The notes beneath the pieces are model-generated. The model saw nothing but the letters and a program-made list of their open reading frames with translations, was not told where the DNA came from and ran no database searches. Positions 45,101-54,457 of a DNA stretch of 64,000 nucleotides are shown in pieces; within the stretch, counting starts at the first letter, position 1; each line of letters opens with the position of its first letter. The position numbers and the translations under genes are program-made. The stretch is taken from the NCBI GenBank assembly GCA_014654705.1, contig JACVZY010000031.1, positions 1 to 64,000 on the forward strand, read 5' to 3'. The stretch comes from Ignavibacteria bacterium (lineage in GTDB: Bacteria; Bacteroidota; Ignavibacteria; Kapaibacteriales; UBA4661).

Positions 45101-45976
45101 ATGACGATTGGCATTTGCGGGGCAGGTACGATGGGCGCAGGTATTGCGCAGGCGTGCTTGCAAGCGGGTTATACGGTTATTGTGTACGATAGCTTTGAAG
45201 CCGCACGTCATCGGGCTTCGGGGTTTATTCAAGAAATGATGAACAAAGCCGTTCAAAAAGGTATCACAACGCCGACTGATGCTGATGCGGCACTTGGGCG
45301 CTTTACCATAACGGGTGAACTTGAAACACTAAGCGCTTGCGATATTGTCATTGAGGCAATTATCGAAGATGCGGCTGCAAAGCATAGTCTTTATGCAGCA
45401 TTGGAAAATATTTTGTCACCGACTGCCATTCTTGCTTCCAACACCTCATCCATTGCTATCACTGCACTTGCAGCGAAGTTGCGTCATCCTGAGCGCTTTG
45501 TGGGACTACACTTTTTCAATCCTGCGCATATTATGAAACTCGTGGAAGTGATTTGCGGCATGAAAACTGCTCCCGAAACTATCGCCGCCATGAATACGTT
45601 TGCCGAAAAACTTGGTAAAACGGCTGTGGAAGCGAAGGACGTGCCGGGATTTATCGTCAACCGTGTTGCACGAAATTATTACTTGGAGGCAATGCGTATC
45701 GTTATGGAGAACGGTTCAACTATTCCGCAAGTGGATGCACTCATGCGTTCTGCGGGCTTCAAGATGGGTCCTTTTGAACTCGTTGACCTTATCGGCGTGG
45801 ATGTGAATTTTGCCGTTACGATGTCCGTCTGGGAACAATATTTCCGCGAACCCCGCTTTGCGCCGGCACTTCTGCAAAAAGAATATGTTGACGCAGGACT
45901 CTGGGGCAAAAAAACAGGCGAAGGTTTTTATCAATACAACGACAAAGGCGAAAAGATTCTGCCTCGGAACGAATAA
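45101..45976 (+). CDS. 3-hydroxyacyl-CoA (3-hydroxybutyryl-CoA) dehydrogenase
   Basis: Encodes 291 residues with an N-terminal Rossmann NAD-binding fold (GICGAGTMGAGIAQACLQAG, VIVYD). Substrate motifs include ILASNTSSIAITALA, FVGLHFFNPAHIMKLVEV with the catalytic His, PGFIVNRVARNYYLEAMRI and the C-terminal GPFELVDLIGVDVNFAVTMS. It interconverts 3-hydroxyacyl-CoA and 3-ketoacyl-CoA; it resembles Hbd/PaaH single-domain enzymes. Neighbouring beta-oxidation genes are not present. The symbol hbd or paaH cannot be settled by sequence alone. Confidence 0.9.
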   Translation: MTIGICGAGTMGAGIAQACLQAGYTVIVYDSFEAARHRASGFIQEMMNKAVQKGITTPTDADAALGRFTITGELETLSACDIVIEAIIEDAAAKHSLYAALENILSPTAILASNTSSIAITALAAKLRHPERFVGLHFFNPAHIMKLVEVICGMKTAPETIAAMNTFAEKLGKTAVEAKDVPGFIVNRVARNYYLEAMRIVMENGSTIPQVDALMRSAGFKMGPFELVDLIGVDVNFAVTMSVWEQYFREPRFAPALLQKEYVDAGLWGKKTGEGFYQYNDKGEKILPRNE

Positions 45977-46036
45977 ATCGGAACGAATACAATTGTGCAC
46001 GGTTGAGAACGAGTTAATATGGTTTCACTCGACAAC

Positions 46037-46067
46037 AAAAAAGCCGCTGCAGAATTGAAGCGGCTTT
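46037..46067 (-). terminator. Rho-independent terminator of tRNA-Leu
   Basis: AAAGCCGCT (46040-46048) and AGCGGCTTT (46059-46067) make a 9-bp stem; on the minus strand the hairpin is followed by TTTTTT (46042 down to 46037), just after the tRNA 3' end. It may also stop plus-strand transcription from hbd. Confidence 0.7.
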
Positions 46068-46081
46068 GAAGATATTTTATG

Positions 46082-46167
46082 TGCCCGGGGCGGGACTTGA
46101 ACCCGCACGCTCCTTACGAAACTCAGGATTTTAAGTCCTGTGCGTCTGCCGATTCCGCCACCCGGGC
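46082..46167 (-). tRNA. tRNA-Leu (UAA anticodon)
   Basis: On the minus strand the 86-nt molecule starts GCCCGGGTGGCGGAATCGG (acceptor and D arm) and has anticodon arm AGGACTTAAAATCCT, giving anticodon TAA. A long class II variable arm (GAGTTTCGTAAGGAGC) follows, then T arm GCGGGTTCAAGTCCCGC and acceptor 3' side CCCGGGC with discriminator A. The seven acceptor pairs are perfect. CCA is not encoded. Class II shape plus TAA supports leucine. Confidence 0.93.
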
Positions 46168-46326
46168 TACAGTTTGTGCATATCAAGAAATGTAAGCGGA
46201 AAACAAGACTGCAAAGATGCGAGATTTTGGGCGAATATGCAATCACTTTTTACATCTCCTTTGCCTTTTTGTACCAAAGGTCGTAGATTGTGTTTTTTCT
46301 CTCCATTTTTCACAAAAGCAGAATTC

Positions 46327-47508
46327 ATGCGCCCACTCGAATCTCTTCTCCGAAAACATATTCTGAGCGTGAAGCCCTACTCTTCGGCACGTTCCGAGTA
46401 CCCTGCCGGTAATGCGGAAGCTCCATTGCTAAGTCCTGCACAACAGACTTTTTTGGATGCTAACGAAAATGCCTTTGGCTCTCCCAATGGGCTGGCGTTC
46501 AATGGCAATGCCGTCAACCGCTATCCCGACCCTCTGCAAATAACACTCAAGCGACGTATTGCCGAAATAAAAGGGCTTCCACCGGAGCGTATCAATTCGA
46601 TATTTTTGGGCAATGGCAGCGATGAGCCGATAGACCTCATCATTCGCGCGTTTTGCGAACCCAATGTTACGGCGGCTTCCGGCGACGAAATATCGGGCGA
46701 TGAAATCATTATTACGCCACCAACCTACGGGATGTATGAAGTAAGCGCCGCCATCCATAACGTCACGGTGCGTCGTGTGCCGCTTGTGCGAACAATGGCT
46801 GATGCTAGTGGTACTTTTGCACTTGATGTTGCATCTATTCTTCAGGCTATTACGCCACGCACAAAACTTATTTTTCTCTGTTCGCCCAATAATCCGACTG
46901 CGAATGTCTTTGAGCGAGAAGCGATAGAAAGCATCATTGCAGGATTTGATGGGATTGTTGTTCTCGATGAAGCATACATTGATTTTGCAGTGGAGCAAAG
47001 TTTTCTGCCGCGCCTTGCTGCGTATCCGAATGTCATTATTTTGCAGACCTTCTCCAAAGCGTGGGGCATGGCTGCCCTTCGGCTGGGGATGGCATTTGCC
47101 GATGAGCGCATCATTGCTGTTTTGAACAAGATCAAGCCACCGTACAACATCAACATCCTGACCCAAGAAACGGCATTGCAAGCGCTTTATCACACCGAAT
47201 GGAAAGACCGAACCGTCAATACAATTGTTCGTGAACGTGAGCGACTGGCGACGGAACTAGAACAAATCCATATTGTCGAGCGGGTATTTCCGTCCGACGC
47301 AAATTTTATTCTCGCCCAGTTTCTGGATGCCCGCGCAGTATATGCCGCTTTGGTACAGCGCAATATCATCGTCCGCGACCGCTCCGGCGTTACGCTATGT
47401 GATGATTGCTTGCGCATAACCGTTGGCACAGCGGCGGAGAACAGGCATTTGCTGGATGCTTTAGCGGATATTGCGCGGAAGCCCGTTGTTACAAACGTTG
47501 CCGCTTGA
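46327..47508 (+). CDS. hisC: Histidinol-phosphate aminotransferase
   Basis: Encodes 393 residues of a fold-type I PLP enzyme: LDANENAFGSPNG and NRYPDPLQITLKRRIAE, IFLGNGSDEPIDLIIRAFC, LIFLCSPNNPTAN, VVLDEAYIDFA, and the PLP-lysine motif LQTFSKAWGMAALRLG (Lys about 244). It transaminates imidazole acetol phosphate in histidine synthesis. The ATG at 46327 (MRPLESLLRK) is chosen over 46174, whose extra codons overlap the tRNA promoter area. The other his genes are absent nearby. Confidence 0.93.
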   Translation: MRPLESLLRKHILSVKPYSSARSEYPAGNAEAPLLSPAQQTFLDANENAFGSPNGLAFNGNAVNRYPDPLQITLKRRIAEIKGLPPERINSIFLGNGSDEPIDLIIRAFCEPNVTAASGDEISGDEIIITPPTYGMYEVSAAIHNVTVRRVPLVRTMADASGTFALDVASILQAITPRTKLIFLCSPNNPTANVFEREAIESIIAGFDGIVVLDEAYIDFAVEQSFLPRLAAYPNVIILQTFSKAWGMAALRLGMAFADERIIAVLNKIKPPYNINILTQETALQALYHTEWKDRTVNTIVRERERLATELEQIHIVERVFPSDANFILAQFLDARAVYAALVQRNIIVRDRSGVTLCDDCLRITVGTAAENRHLLDALADIARKPVVTNVAA

Positions 47509-47663
47509 TTCCTCGCGTCCATCGAAATTTGGTGTGTGCTTGATTTCGGGCTTCATTTGTTCCAGCACGCATCTTTTTTAGGTATATTTGCAATGCCTTC
47601 GGTACATTTCTCAAGACCGCAAGCAATCTACTACTTTTCTGATTGTTCAGCCTAACGACCATT

Positions 47664-48179
47664 ATGAACCGTATTTTCATTCTCGCCGGAGTACTCGCCT
47701 CTCTGCTGGCTTTCGGTTGTGGAAAACAATCTGCCGATAACAAAACCGCAGGGACCGCCGCACAAGAGACGACAAAGCCGCAAGAAACCTTATACAAGGC
47801 TTTTGGTGATTCCGTACAGTCCACTTCTCTGCCACTTGCTCTTGCCGATGCGGTACGATCACCCTCGACGACCAATGTTGTACGTGTCATGGCAAAGGTG
47901 ACGGAAGTGTGCCAGAAAAGAGGCTGTTGGCTGATGCTGACCGACGGCAGTTCAATGGTGCGGGTTACTTTCAAGGACGACGGTTTTTTCGTTCCCAAAG
48001 ACATCGCGGGGAAAACAATTATTGCCGAAGGACTCGTAACCGAAGAAATTATTCCTGAAAGTGATGCTCGTCATCATGCTGAGGATGCGGGAAAAAGCAA
48101 GGCGGAGATTGAAAAAATCAAAGGCGACCAAAAGCGTATTACCATGCTTGCCCAGTCGGTCTTTCTGCCAGTGAACTAA
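47664..48179 (+). CDS. DUF4920 lipoprotein
   Basis: Encodes 171 residues from ATG 47664 with signal sequence ILAGVLASLLAFGC and a lipobox cysteine (FGCGKQSADN), so it is a lipoprotein. The DUF4920 core shows VMAKVTEVCQKRGCWLMLTD with its conserved paired cysteines, and VRVTFKDDGFFVPKDIAGKT. The role of the family is unknown; the paired cysteines suggest metal or redox chemistry. It follows hisC by 156 bp. Confidence 0.87.
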   Translation: MNRIFILAGVLASLLAFGCGKQSADNKTAGTAAQETTKPQETLYKAFGDSVQSTSLPLALADAVRSPSTTNVVRVMAKVTEVCQKRGCWLMLTDGSSMVRVTFKDDGFFVPKDIAGKTIIAEGLVTEEIIPESDARHHAEDAGKSKAEIEKIKGDQKRITMLAQSVFLPVN

Positions 48180-48522
48180 GGATGTGAAGGAAGAACCGGC
48201 TTCTAACTGAAGCTACACTTTCTGAAGTTCCCCTTCACTGCGCGAAGGTGTGTCAACCGTAGCGAAGCAACGACTCACGGGGTAGCCTCCCGATAATGTA
48301 TAATGCCCCCTGTCCTCGTTGCCATTCGGAAACCCCATCTTCGTTCCAAAGTGGGAAGTATCTTGACAAAGCGTAGATTATTGGAATAAACGAGAGATCT
48401 AAATCTTGTTTTTTTAGCAGCCCCTCCGGTAAGAATTATTCACCGCACTTTTCGAGAAACTTTCCACACGAGCCTGCGTAGTAGTGTCCATTAGCGAACA
48501 CTTTTTGCAAAGAGCAATCACG
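48180..48522. other. Intergenic region without a clear gene
   Basis: About 340 bp between the DUF4920 gene and the SpoIIE phosphatase. No ORF worth annotating. The segment near 48230-48300 (including CGTAGCGAAGCAACGACTC) has a GC-richer, repeat-like appearance unlike its surroundings, but I found no second copy in this window. Confidence 0.3.
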
Positions 48523-50712
48523 ATGAAACACTTTTTCAAACGTTTATTCGGCAGTCTTGGCGCTCATCGGTACACCGGCGCTTTCGCAGCAACGCTTTTG
48601 TGCGCCGCGCTGATGGCATTTGTTGATACTGCATTTCTGGCGCAAGAGGGTTCGCTGCTACATAATATCTCACTCGGCTTTACGGCACTCCTCAAAATTA
48701 CGATTGCTGCGCTTTTCGGCGGACTTTTTGCCACAACCTTCCCTATTCTCCGCGAAAGCGACGACCCGCAAATCATATCCGTTGCCAAGCCCTTTGCTGA
48801 ATTAAAGCAGGGCGGAATGTTCGTCATTGTTACCACCGTGGCTATGCTTGCCGTATCGCTGCTTGTTGGCGACCGTCTGCGTCTTGGCGATGACATTCTG
48901 GTACGGTTTGGCATTTCCGTCGCGTCGCTGTTGTTTGTGGCGGTGATTGTCCGTCAGTTGCAATGGCTGGATGTACTCATTCAGATTCGTCGCACCACGT
49001 TTACAGCTCAGTTCCGCATCATTGCGCTTGTGATTGGAATTTTGCTCGTCGTCATGCAAGTCTTTTCGGTCGTAACGAAGATAGATACAACGTTCGGCGT
49101 TGTTATTGGACTGGCGATTTTGGGTATGCTGCTGCTTGTGTCGTCCTCGCGTATTTCGTGGATTTCTTCTTTCAGCCGCGACCAAAAGTGGAAAGCATTT
49201 GGCATTGCCTCTATCGCGCTTGCCATCAGTATTACTTTTATGGTTCGCCAAGAAAGTAACGAACAGTTTGTGCAGTTCATGGAAAATCTGCTGCCGGGAG
49301 CGCGTAATTTCTCCATGTTTTCTTCGCTTATCTCTGCGATTTTCTTCCTGCGCATTGCCTTTTCTCTTGGGTTGGCACTACCAACGGCGGCAGTGGTGGA
49401 CAGGAAAATCAACGAAGTGCGCTCGCTTGCCTATTTGAGTCGTACGATCTCGCAGGTCTATGATTTGGAAAGACTCTTGGGGATTGTTACCACCATGATA
49501 CGCGATGTTTGTGGCGCTACGTCGTCGTGGGTAGAGCTTGAAGACAGCGAAAGCAAAACTATGAAGATTGCTTCTCAGCTTAAAATTTCCGAACAAGAGT
49601 TGCAAATCTTGTACAAAGACGGCGTTCTGAGAGCGCTTCTGGCGCAGCAGGGCGCACAAGCAATGCACTTTGAGGCGCTCGACGAAGAGCCTGCCTTTAT
49701 GCCTATTTACCCCTACGCCCGCGATTTTGCGCAATCGCTTATCGCCGTACCACTTACGCTGGACAATAGACGCATTGGGACGCTTTTTGCGGCACATCGT
49801 GATAAATTTCTCTTTGAGACCGAAGACATTTCGCTCCTTTCTGCCTTTGCCAACAACATTAGTATCGCCATTGAAAACGTCCGGCTCTTTGAGAATTCTC
49901 TGGAGCAGGAGCGCTTCAAACGCGAGATGCTGCTCGCCCGCGAAATGCAGCACAAGCTCCTGCCGAAGCAGCAGCCGGAATTGAAGAAGTTCGATATTGC
50001 TGCCTACACCTCGCCTGCGATGGAAGTCGGCGGTGATTACTACGATTACGTGAAGCTCAAAAACGGCATGAACTGTGTCATTATCGGCGATGTGTCCGGT
50101 AAGGGCATATCGGCTGCGTTCTACATGGCAGAACTCAAGGGCGTTGTACTCGCCGTGGCAACTGAAAGCGAATCGCCGAAAGATGTTCTTTGCCGCATCA
50201 ACACTGCTCTGAAAGGCAACATTGAGCGTGGTTCGTATATTGCCATGACGGCGGTGGCAATTGATGAAGAGAAAAGCGAGTTAATTATCGCCCGCGCCGG
50301 ACACACGCCCATTGCGCTTTCGCACAACGGGAAAATACACCTTCTGCAACCCAAAGGTATCGGCGTAGCGCTGGCAGAAGCGTCAAAGTTCCGGCAGTTT
50401 ATGGAAGAAATTCGCGTCCCGATGGGTTACAAAGATGTGTGCCTTCTTTTCACCGACGGCGTAAATGAAGCGATGAACGCCCAACAAGAAGAGTTTGGCA
50501 TGGAGCCATTGCACGGCGTACTCATGCAAAAAAATCCCGAAGCCCGCTTTGTGGTAGGCGAAGTTGTTCGCCGCGTCTCCGAATTCTCCGAAGGAATGCC
50601 TCAGCACGACGATATGACGGTCATCGCCATCGTTGCCGAAGCCGCGCCCGCACCGTCTGAATTACCTACTTTCAACGACCGTGCTGAAAATGTCGTTGTC
50701 GTAACGGGCTGA
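48523..50712 (+). CDS. Membrane-anchored SpoIIE/RsbU-type PP2C phosphatase with GAF domain
   Basis: Encodes 729 residues. Eight or so hydrophobic segments occupy about 15-290, followed by a GAF domain (about 310-460; LSRTISQVYDLERLLGIVTT), a short coiled coil (LEQERFKREMLLAREMQHKL) and a PP2C/SpoIIE domain (MEVGGDYYDYVKLKNGMNC with metal Asp, IIGDVSGKGISAAFYMAEL, YIAMTAVAIDEEKSELIIAR, FTDGVNEAMN, PQHDDMTVIAIV). Such phosphatases dephosphorylate STAS anti-sigma antagonists. The start at 48523 (MKHFFKRLF) is preferred over GTG 48484. A STAS protein and a serine-kinase-like ATPase occur at 62.5-63.4 kb. Confidence 0.92.
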   Translation: MKHFFKRLFGSLGAHRYTGAFAATLLCAALMAFVDTAFLAQEGSLLHNISLGFTALLKITIAALFGGLFATTFPILRESDDPQIISVAKPFAELKQGGMFVIVTTVAMLAVSLLVGDRLRLGDDILVRFGISVASLLFVAVIVRQLQWLDVLIQIRRTTFTAQFRIIALVIGILLVVMQVFSVVTKIDTTFGVVIGLAILGMLLLVSSSRISWISSFSRDQKWKAFGIASIALAISITFMVRQESNEQFVQFMENLLPGARNFSMFSSLISAIFFLRIAFSLGLALPTAAVVDRKINEVRSLAYLSRTISQVYDLERLLGIVTTMIRDVCGATSSWVELEDSESKTMKIASQLKISEQELQILYKDGVLRALLAQQGAQAMHFEALDEEPAFMPIYPYARDFAQSLIAVPLTLDNRRIGTLFAAHRDKFLFETEDISLLSAFANNISIAIENVRLFENSLEQERFKREMLLAREMQHKLLPKQQPELKKFDIAAYTSPAMEVGGDYYDYVKLKNGMNCVIIGDVSGKGISAAFYMAELKGVVLAVATESESPKDVLCRINTALKGNIERGSYIAMTAVAIDEEKSELIIARAGHTPIALSHNGKIHLLQPKGIGVALAEASKFRQFMEEIRVPMGYKDVCLLFTDGVNEAMNAQQEEFGMEPLHGVLMQKNPEARFVVGEVVRRVSEFSEGMPQHDDMTVIAIVAEAAPAPSELPTFNDRAENVVVVTG

Positions 50713-50888
50713 TATAATGATGCTTCCGGTCTGACGGCTTAGGATTGGTGGAATAATTAGTGCTCGGACGGAGTACGAACGAACGTTCGCAGGCATTCAA
50801 AGCTATTGCGCACAAGTTGCTTATCGTAATGTCATTGACTTCAGTACCATACAAAAATTTGTAGGCAGCATAGATACAGGCTTCCCTA

Positions 50889-50910
50889 GCACAGTTCATT
50901 CTTGCCTGTG
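50889..50910 (+). repeat. Interspersed hairpin repeat, copy 2
   Basis: A 22-bp element beginning GCACAGTTCATTCTTG, then CCTGTG; it matches 44299-44320 except for C in place of T. Flanking TA and TA extend the inverted repeat TAGCACAG/CTGTGCTA (50887-50894, 50906-50913). Confidence 0.6.
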
Positions 50911-50972
50911 CTACCGGAAGGAAGCATCCACTTTTACCACTATCGAAAAAACTTCCCCTTCCACGAAAGCAA

Positions 50973-53093
50973 TTACCGTGCGAGAATTACTCCTGCTCTC
51001 GCCGGAGCGATCAACCGTGCGGATGCCGTACCAAGCGGCATCACGGGTGAAACCTTTTCTGCATTGGCAATGATATTCCAGTTGCCATCGGGAAGCGTGA
51101 TTTCAAGAGTCTTGTCGGGGCTACCATTCAGAACGACAATAAAATTTTTCGGCTGCCCCTTCACGGCGCTGTTATTGCGAATCTGAAAGGCAATCGCATG
51201 GTCGCTCGCGGTCTCCAAAAACTCAATATCCTGCTTTGTAGCGCTGCCGAAGGCGTTGGGAAAAACACGCCGAAGCGCAATCAAACCCTTGTAGTAACTG
51301 AGCAAATCTTTGTTCGCTAAAGCATGAGCGTAGTTGAGGTAGTTCGTAGCATCGTCTTTGTTATAGCTGTTGCGGTCTATCATGCCGACGCGCTTTTCGA
51401 GCGGTGTGGAGGGCGCAACGACCTTGCTTCGTGCATATTCCTGCCCTGCGTGAAGCATGATAGGACCCTGCGAGGCAAAAAGAAACATCGCGGCAAGTTT
51501 GTTCAACGCAAGCTGATTGGGCGTGAGTTTGGCGTGTTTGTTCACGTCCTTTATCACCGTGTTCATCGTGCAATCGCCCAGCGCAAGCCGTATGAAGTCG
51601 CCCATCGTCTCGTCATCGTGGGATTCCAGATAGTTCATGCTGTGCTCTTTCTGCACGAACAGCCCGCCGTCTTCGCGGAGCGTACCCGTGATAAATGCTT
51701 GTTCGGTGCGCTGCGTGTTGCGTCCCTGATGCTTGCCGAAGATAAATCCTAAGCCGTCTTTGGGGTTTTGCCCTTTCACACCATTGCGAATTTGATCGTT
51801 CCATGCCGCCCAGCCAATATCGCTGAATTTGTCGGGTCCGTACTTATTCCCGCCCCACGGTTCGGCTATGAGTATCACATTCGGATTGATTTTTCGCGCT
51901 TCGCGGAGGATTTCTTCGCACGTCTCGCGGTCAATCATCGTGGCGAGGTCGAAGCGAAAGCCGTCGATGTGATACTCCGTCATCCAATACTTGACGCTTT
52001 CCACAATAAGCCGCCGCGCCATTTTGCGCTCAGTCTTGAAGTCGTTGCCGCAATATGATGTATTGATGTAGTTTCCGGCACTGTCGGTGCGAAAGTAGTA
52101 GTATTTATCAATGTATTTGAAGGAGTTTGCATCAAAATCGGACACGTGATTATAGACCACATCCATGATTACCGCAATCTTCTCACGGTGCAGCGCCCGC
52201 ACGAGGTCTTTGAGTTCCGTCACAGCCCGTCCGTCCGCACCGCACCATTTGCCGGAAGCCAAGGACGAACCACTTGCGTAGTACGATTCCGGCGCAAAAT
52301 AAAAACTGGTCATATAGCCCCAGTGATTGCGCTCTTGCGGGTTGCCGTCGTTGAAAACGCGAAATTTCGCAATGGTCGAACTATCGCGGTACGGTAATTC
52401 CAGATTTGCAAATTCATGGAGTGGCAAAAACTCGACCGCATTTACGCCCAAATCTTTCAAATACCGCAGACCGCCCGTCTTTCCTTGCTGCATGAGACCT
52501 TTGTACGAACCCTTTTCTTTCACGCCGGAGGTCTTGTGCGCCGTCATATCGCGCACGTGTGCTTCATAGACGACAAGCGTGTTGTGGTTTGCCGGAATGA
52601 CGTATTGGTCGCCTTTCCAGTCATATTTACTGTCTGCTTTCGGGTCAAGAATAAGCGTCCGTGCTTCGTGACGAAAGGTGTTTTTGGTAACGACAGCACG
52701 AGAATACGGGTCGGCAATAAGCATCGTTTCGTCAAATGCCTCGCCCTTCGCCTTTCCGCCCGCTACCCGATACGCATAATACGTACCGATAAGCTCTTGT
52801 GAGGGTTTCGTCTCGGTGTGTTCCCACGTTCCGTCGCTGTTTTTCTGCATCGCAATTGTGCGCCCTTCCGCGTCGTCATATTTTTTGAGCAGAACGAGCG
52901 ACACGGCGCTTGCACGAGGAGCAAAAAGACGAAATGTCGTGGCATTCTCGCCAAGCAAGCATCCGAGCGGTTTGTCGGAATACAGCGCGTCAAGTTCGGC
53001 GGAATTAGGTTGAGCAAAAGTGCTTTTGGGCAAACCAAGAAAAGCACACGCAGCAAGCACGAATGCGCCGAAGACAGTAGAAATACGCATCAT
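50973..53093 (-). CDS. pulA: Type I pullulanase (GH13, exported)
   Basis: Encodes about 706 residues with a signal peptide (GAFVLAACAFLGLPKSTFAQ). A CBM48-like beta domain (LGENATTFRLFAPRASAVSL) leads to a GH13 TIM barrel: VVYNHVSDFDANSFKYIDKY, nucleophile Asp in GFRFDLATMID (about 381), general acid Glu in ILIAEPWGGNKYGPD (about 408) and transition-state Asp in ESHDDET (about 492), then a C-terminal beta domain. It debranches alpha-1,6 links in pullulan or glycogen. The start at 53093 (MMRISTVFG) or 53090 is taken because the longer frame begins with TTG and adds no signal sequence. Confidence 0.92.
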   Translation of the reverse strand: MMRISTVFGAFVLAACAFLGLPKSTFAQPNSAELDALYSDKPLGCLLGENATTFRLFAPRASAVSLVLLKKYDDAEGRTIAMQKNSDGTWEHTETKPSQELIGTYYAYRVAGGKAKGEAFDETMLIADPYSRAVVTKNTFRHEARTLILDPKADSKYDWKGDQYVIPANHNTLVVYEAHVRDMTAHKTSGVKEKGSYKGLMQQGKTGGLRYLKDLGVNAVEFLPLHEFANLELPYRDSSTIAKFRVFNDGNPQERNHWGYMTSFYFAPESYYASGSSLASGKWCGADGRAVTELKDLVRALHREKIAVIMDVVYNHVSDFDANSFKYIDKYYYFRTDSAGNYINTSYCGNDFKTERKMARRLIVESVKYWMTEYHIDGFRFDLATMIDRETCEEILREARKINPNVILIAEPWGGNKYGPDKFSDIGWAAWNDQIRNGVKGQNPKDGLGFIFGKHQGRNTQRTEQAFITGTLREDGGLFVQKEHSMNYLESHDDETMGDFIRLALGDCTMNTVIKDVNKHAKLTPNQLALNKLAAMFLFASQGPIMLHAGQEYARSKVVAPSTPLEKRVGMIDRNSYNKDDATNYLNYAHALANKDLLSYYKGLIALRRVFPNAFGSATKQDIEFLETASDHAIAFQIRNNSAVKGQPKNFIVVLNGSPDKTLEITLPDGNWNIIANAEKVSPVMPLGTASARLIAPARAGVILAR

Positions 53094-53150
53094 AGAACAC
53101 ACAAAAAGTTGATGAGTAAACAAATTTTGAATTACTAGAGAATTTTGGGG

Positions 53151-54437
53151 CTACTTTGTGTCATTTTTCAAGGCTTGTGCGAAGCCGATACCTAACCGAA
53201 TTGTTACGCCTTGGGCTAATGGTTCGCTCTGTACAAAACCCCGTGTTTTGTAGCCCGCGTGTAGTGTCAAGCCAACGCGATATCCGTTTTGCTCTGGAAG
53301 CCACACATTTGCTAAAGCGGTGGCAGAAATTCCGGGGCGGGTTTTTTCGGAAACTCTGTCCTCTGTGCCGAGTTGCATTGTTGATTGCAGCCATGCGTCA
53401 CATTTCACGCCCAATGTTAGCCATGAATTGATGCTTACATTACGGACTTCCATACCGACACCATATGCAGGAAGCGGTGAATCAAGTGTTTGCCGATAAT
53501 ACACCAGACCACTTGCGCCCGCATACGATAAAAAATTCTCAATGTACCCTTCCACCCCAAAAACTCCTAACCCACAGCGCAGAGATGGTAAATAGCCGAC
53601 TTCGCCAAAACGAATCATCGGAAACGCCCATTCTTCCTTAGCATCCCATGTGTACTCCTTGGCATACGCATACGCAATAAAGTATTGCCAAGGGTTCAGA
53701 AGATTAAGCAAAACCTGACGTTGGATGTCCTCAAGCCTAACAGTTTTGTCAATGTTTCTATTGCGATAAAAAGCATTGAGCTTATATCGGTAAGAATCTA
53801 TATCCGCATTGTCGCCAGAAGTTGTTGTGAGAGCGTATAATGTGATGTTGTGCATGGAAAGTATTGCGGTGAGCATTTCTCGATAGTGCATCTGTCCATG
53901 CTGAAGCCATTGTAAAAAAGTGGTCTGCGCCATCCGTTGATTAGCTTCCACACCTCCTATCCAAGCTGCAATATCTTCGGTTTCAGTCAGAGAGCGCTTG
54001 TTTCTGCCCCATACAGCGAAACCACTCGCATTTCCGTAGGGTGGTCCCAAGTTAATATTGTACGACGAACCCTGAAAGCCAAATTCACGAAATCTTGCTC
54101 CATGCCCGAATACCTCATGCTGAAGAATCATCGGCAAATACTCAATGTTGTTATCCAGCAAAATCGCCTTGCTTAATCGGTACGCAATACCAGCAGCTTT
54201 TGTCCAATCCGAAGATTCGTCGAACAGTTGAGCTGGTAAAAATTTGCCCTGAACTTCAACAACAGCCCGATGCAAGGTGAGCAAATTTTCTGCTCCGGCA
54301 ATCTGCGACCACGAAGGTTCATACAGCAAAGAATAGACGGGTTGCGCCGTAAGCCGTACAGACAAGGTAATAAGCCAAATTGCAACAATGATGACAGCTT
54401 TTATCAACCCGACGATATGCTTCAGAGAATTTTGCAT
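53151..54437 (-). CDS. Exported membrane protein with HEVFGHG (HExxGH) motif
   Basis: Encodes 428 residues with a signal sequence (VIIVAIWLITLSVRLTAQ). The notable motif is MILQHEVFGHGARFREFG: His107, Glu108 and His112 in the spacing HExxGH, known from M49 dipeptidyl peptidases, here followed by a Gly. A Glu at about 164 (AAWIGGVEANQRMAQ) could be the third zinc ligand. The C-terminal half has alternating beta-strand sequence (VGLTLHAGYKTRGFVQSEPL, TIRLGIGFAQALK), as in outer-membrane barrel proteins. No known family is recognised. It lies 21 bp downstream of the ABC permease gene on the same strand and 28 bp upstream of the pullulanase stretch. Confidence 0.6.
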   Translation of the reverse strand: MQNSLKHIVGLIKAVIIVAIWLITLSVRLTAQPVYSLLYEPSWSQIAGAENLLTLHRAVVEVQGKFLPAQLFDESSDWTKAAGIAYRLSKAILLDNNIEYLPMILQHEVFGHGARFREFGFQGSSYNINLGPPYGNASGFAVWGRNKRSLTETEDIAAWIGGVEANQRMAQTTFLQWLQHGQMHYREMLTAILSMHNITLYALTTTSGDNADIDSYRYKLNAFYRNRNIDKTVRLEDIQRQVLLNLLNPWQYFIAYAYAKEYTWDAKEEWAFPMIRFGEVGYLPSLRCGLGVFGVEGYIENFLSYAGASGLVYYRQTLDSPLPAYGVGMEVRNVSINSWLTLGVKCDAWLQSTMQLGTEDRVSEKTRPGISATALANVWLPEQNGYRVGLTLHAGYKTRGFVQSEPLAQGVTIRLGIGFAQALKNDTK

Positions 54438-54457
54438 GGTACTTTTCGCATAGTGCT

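Noticed and set aside
46429-47193. 254-residue minus-strand ORF opposite hisC
   Set aside because: Antisense shadow; the opposite strand holds all aminotransferase motifs.
48230-48320. Segment with CGTAGCGAAGCAACGACTC as another interspersed repeat
   Set aside because: It looks repeat-like, but no second copy was found in the window, so only the gap is described.
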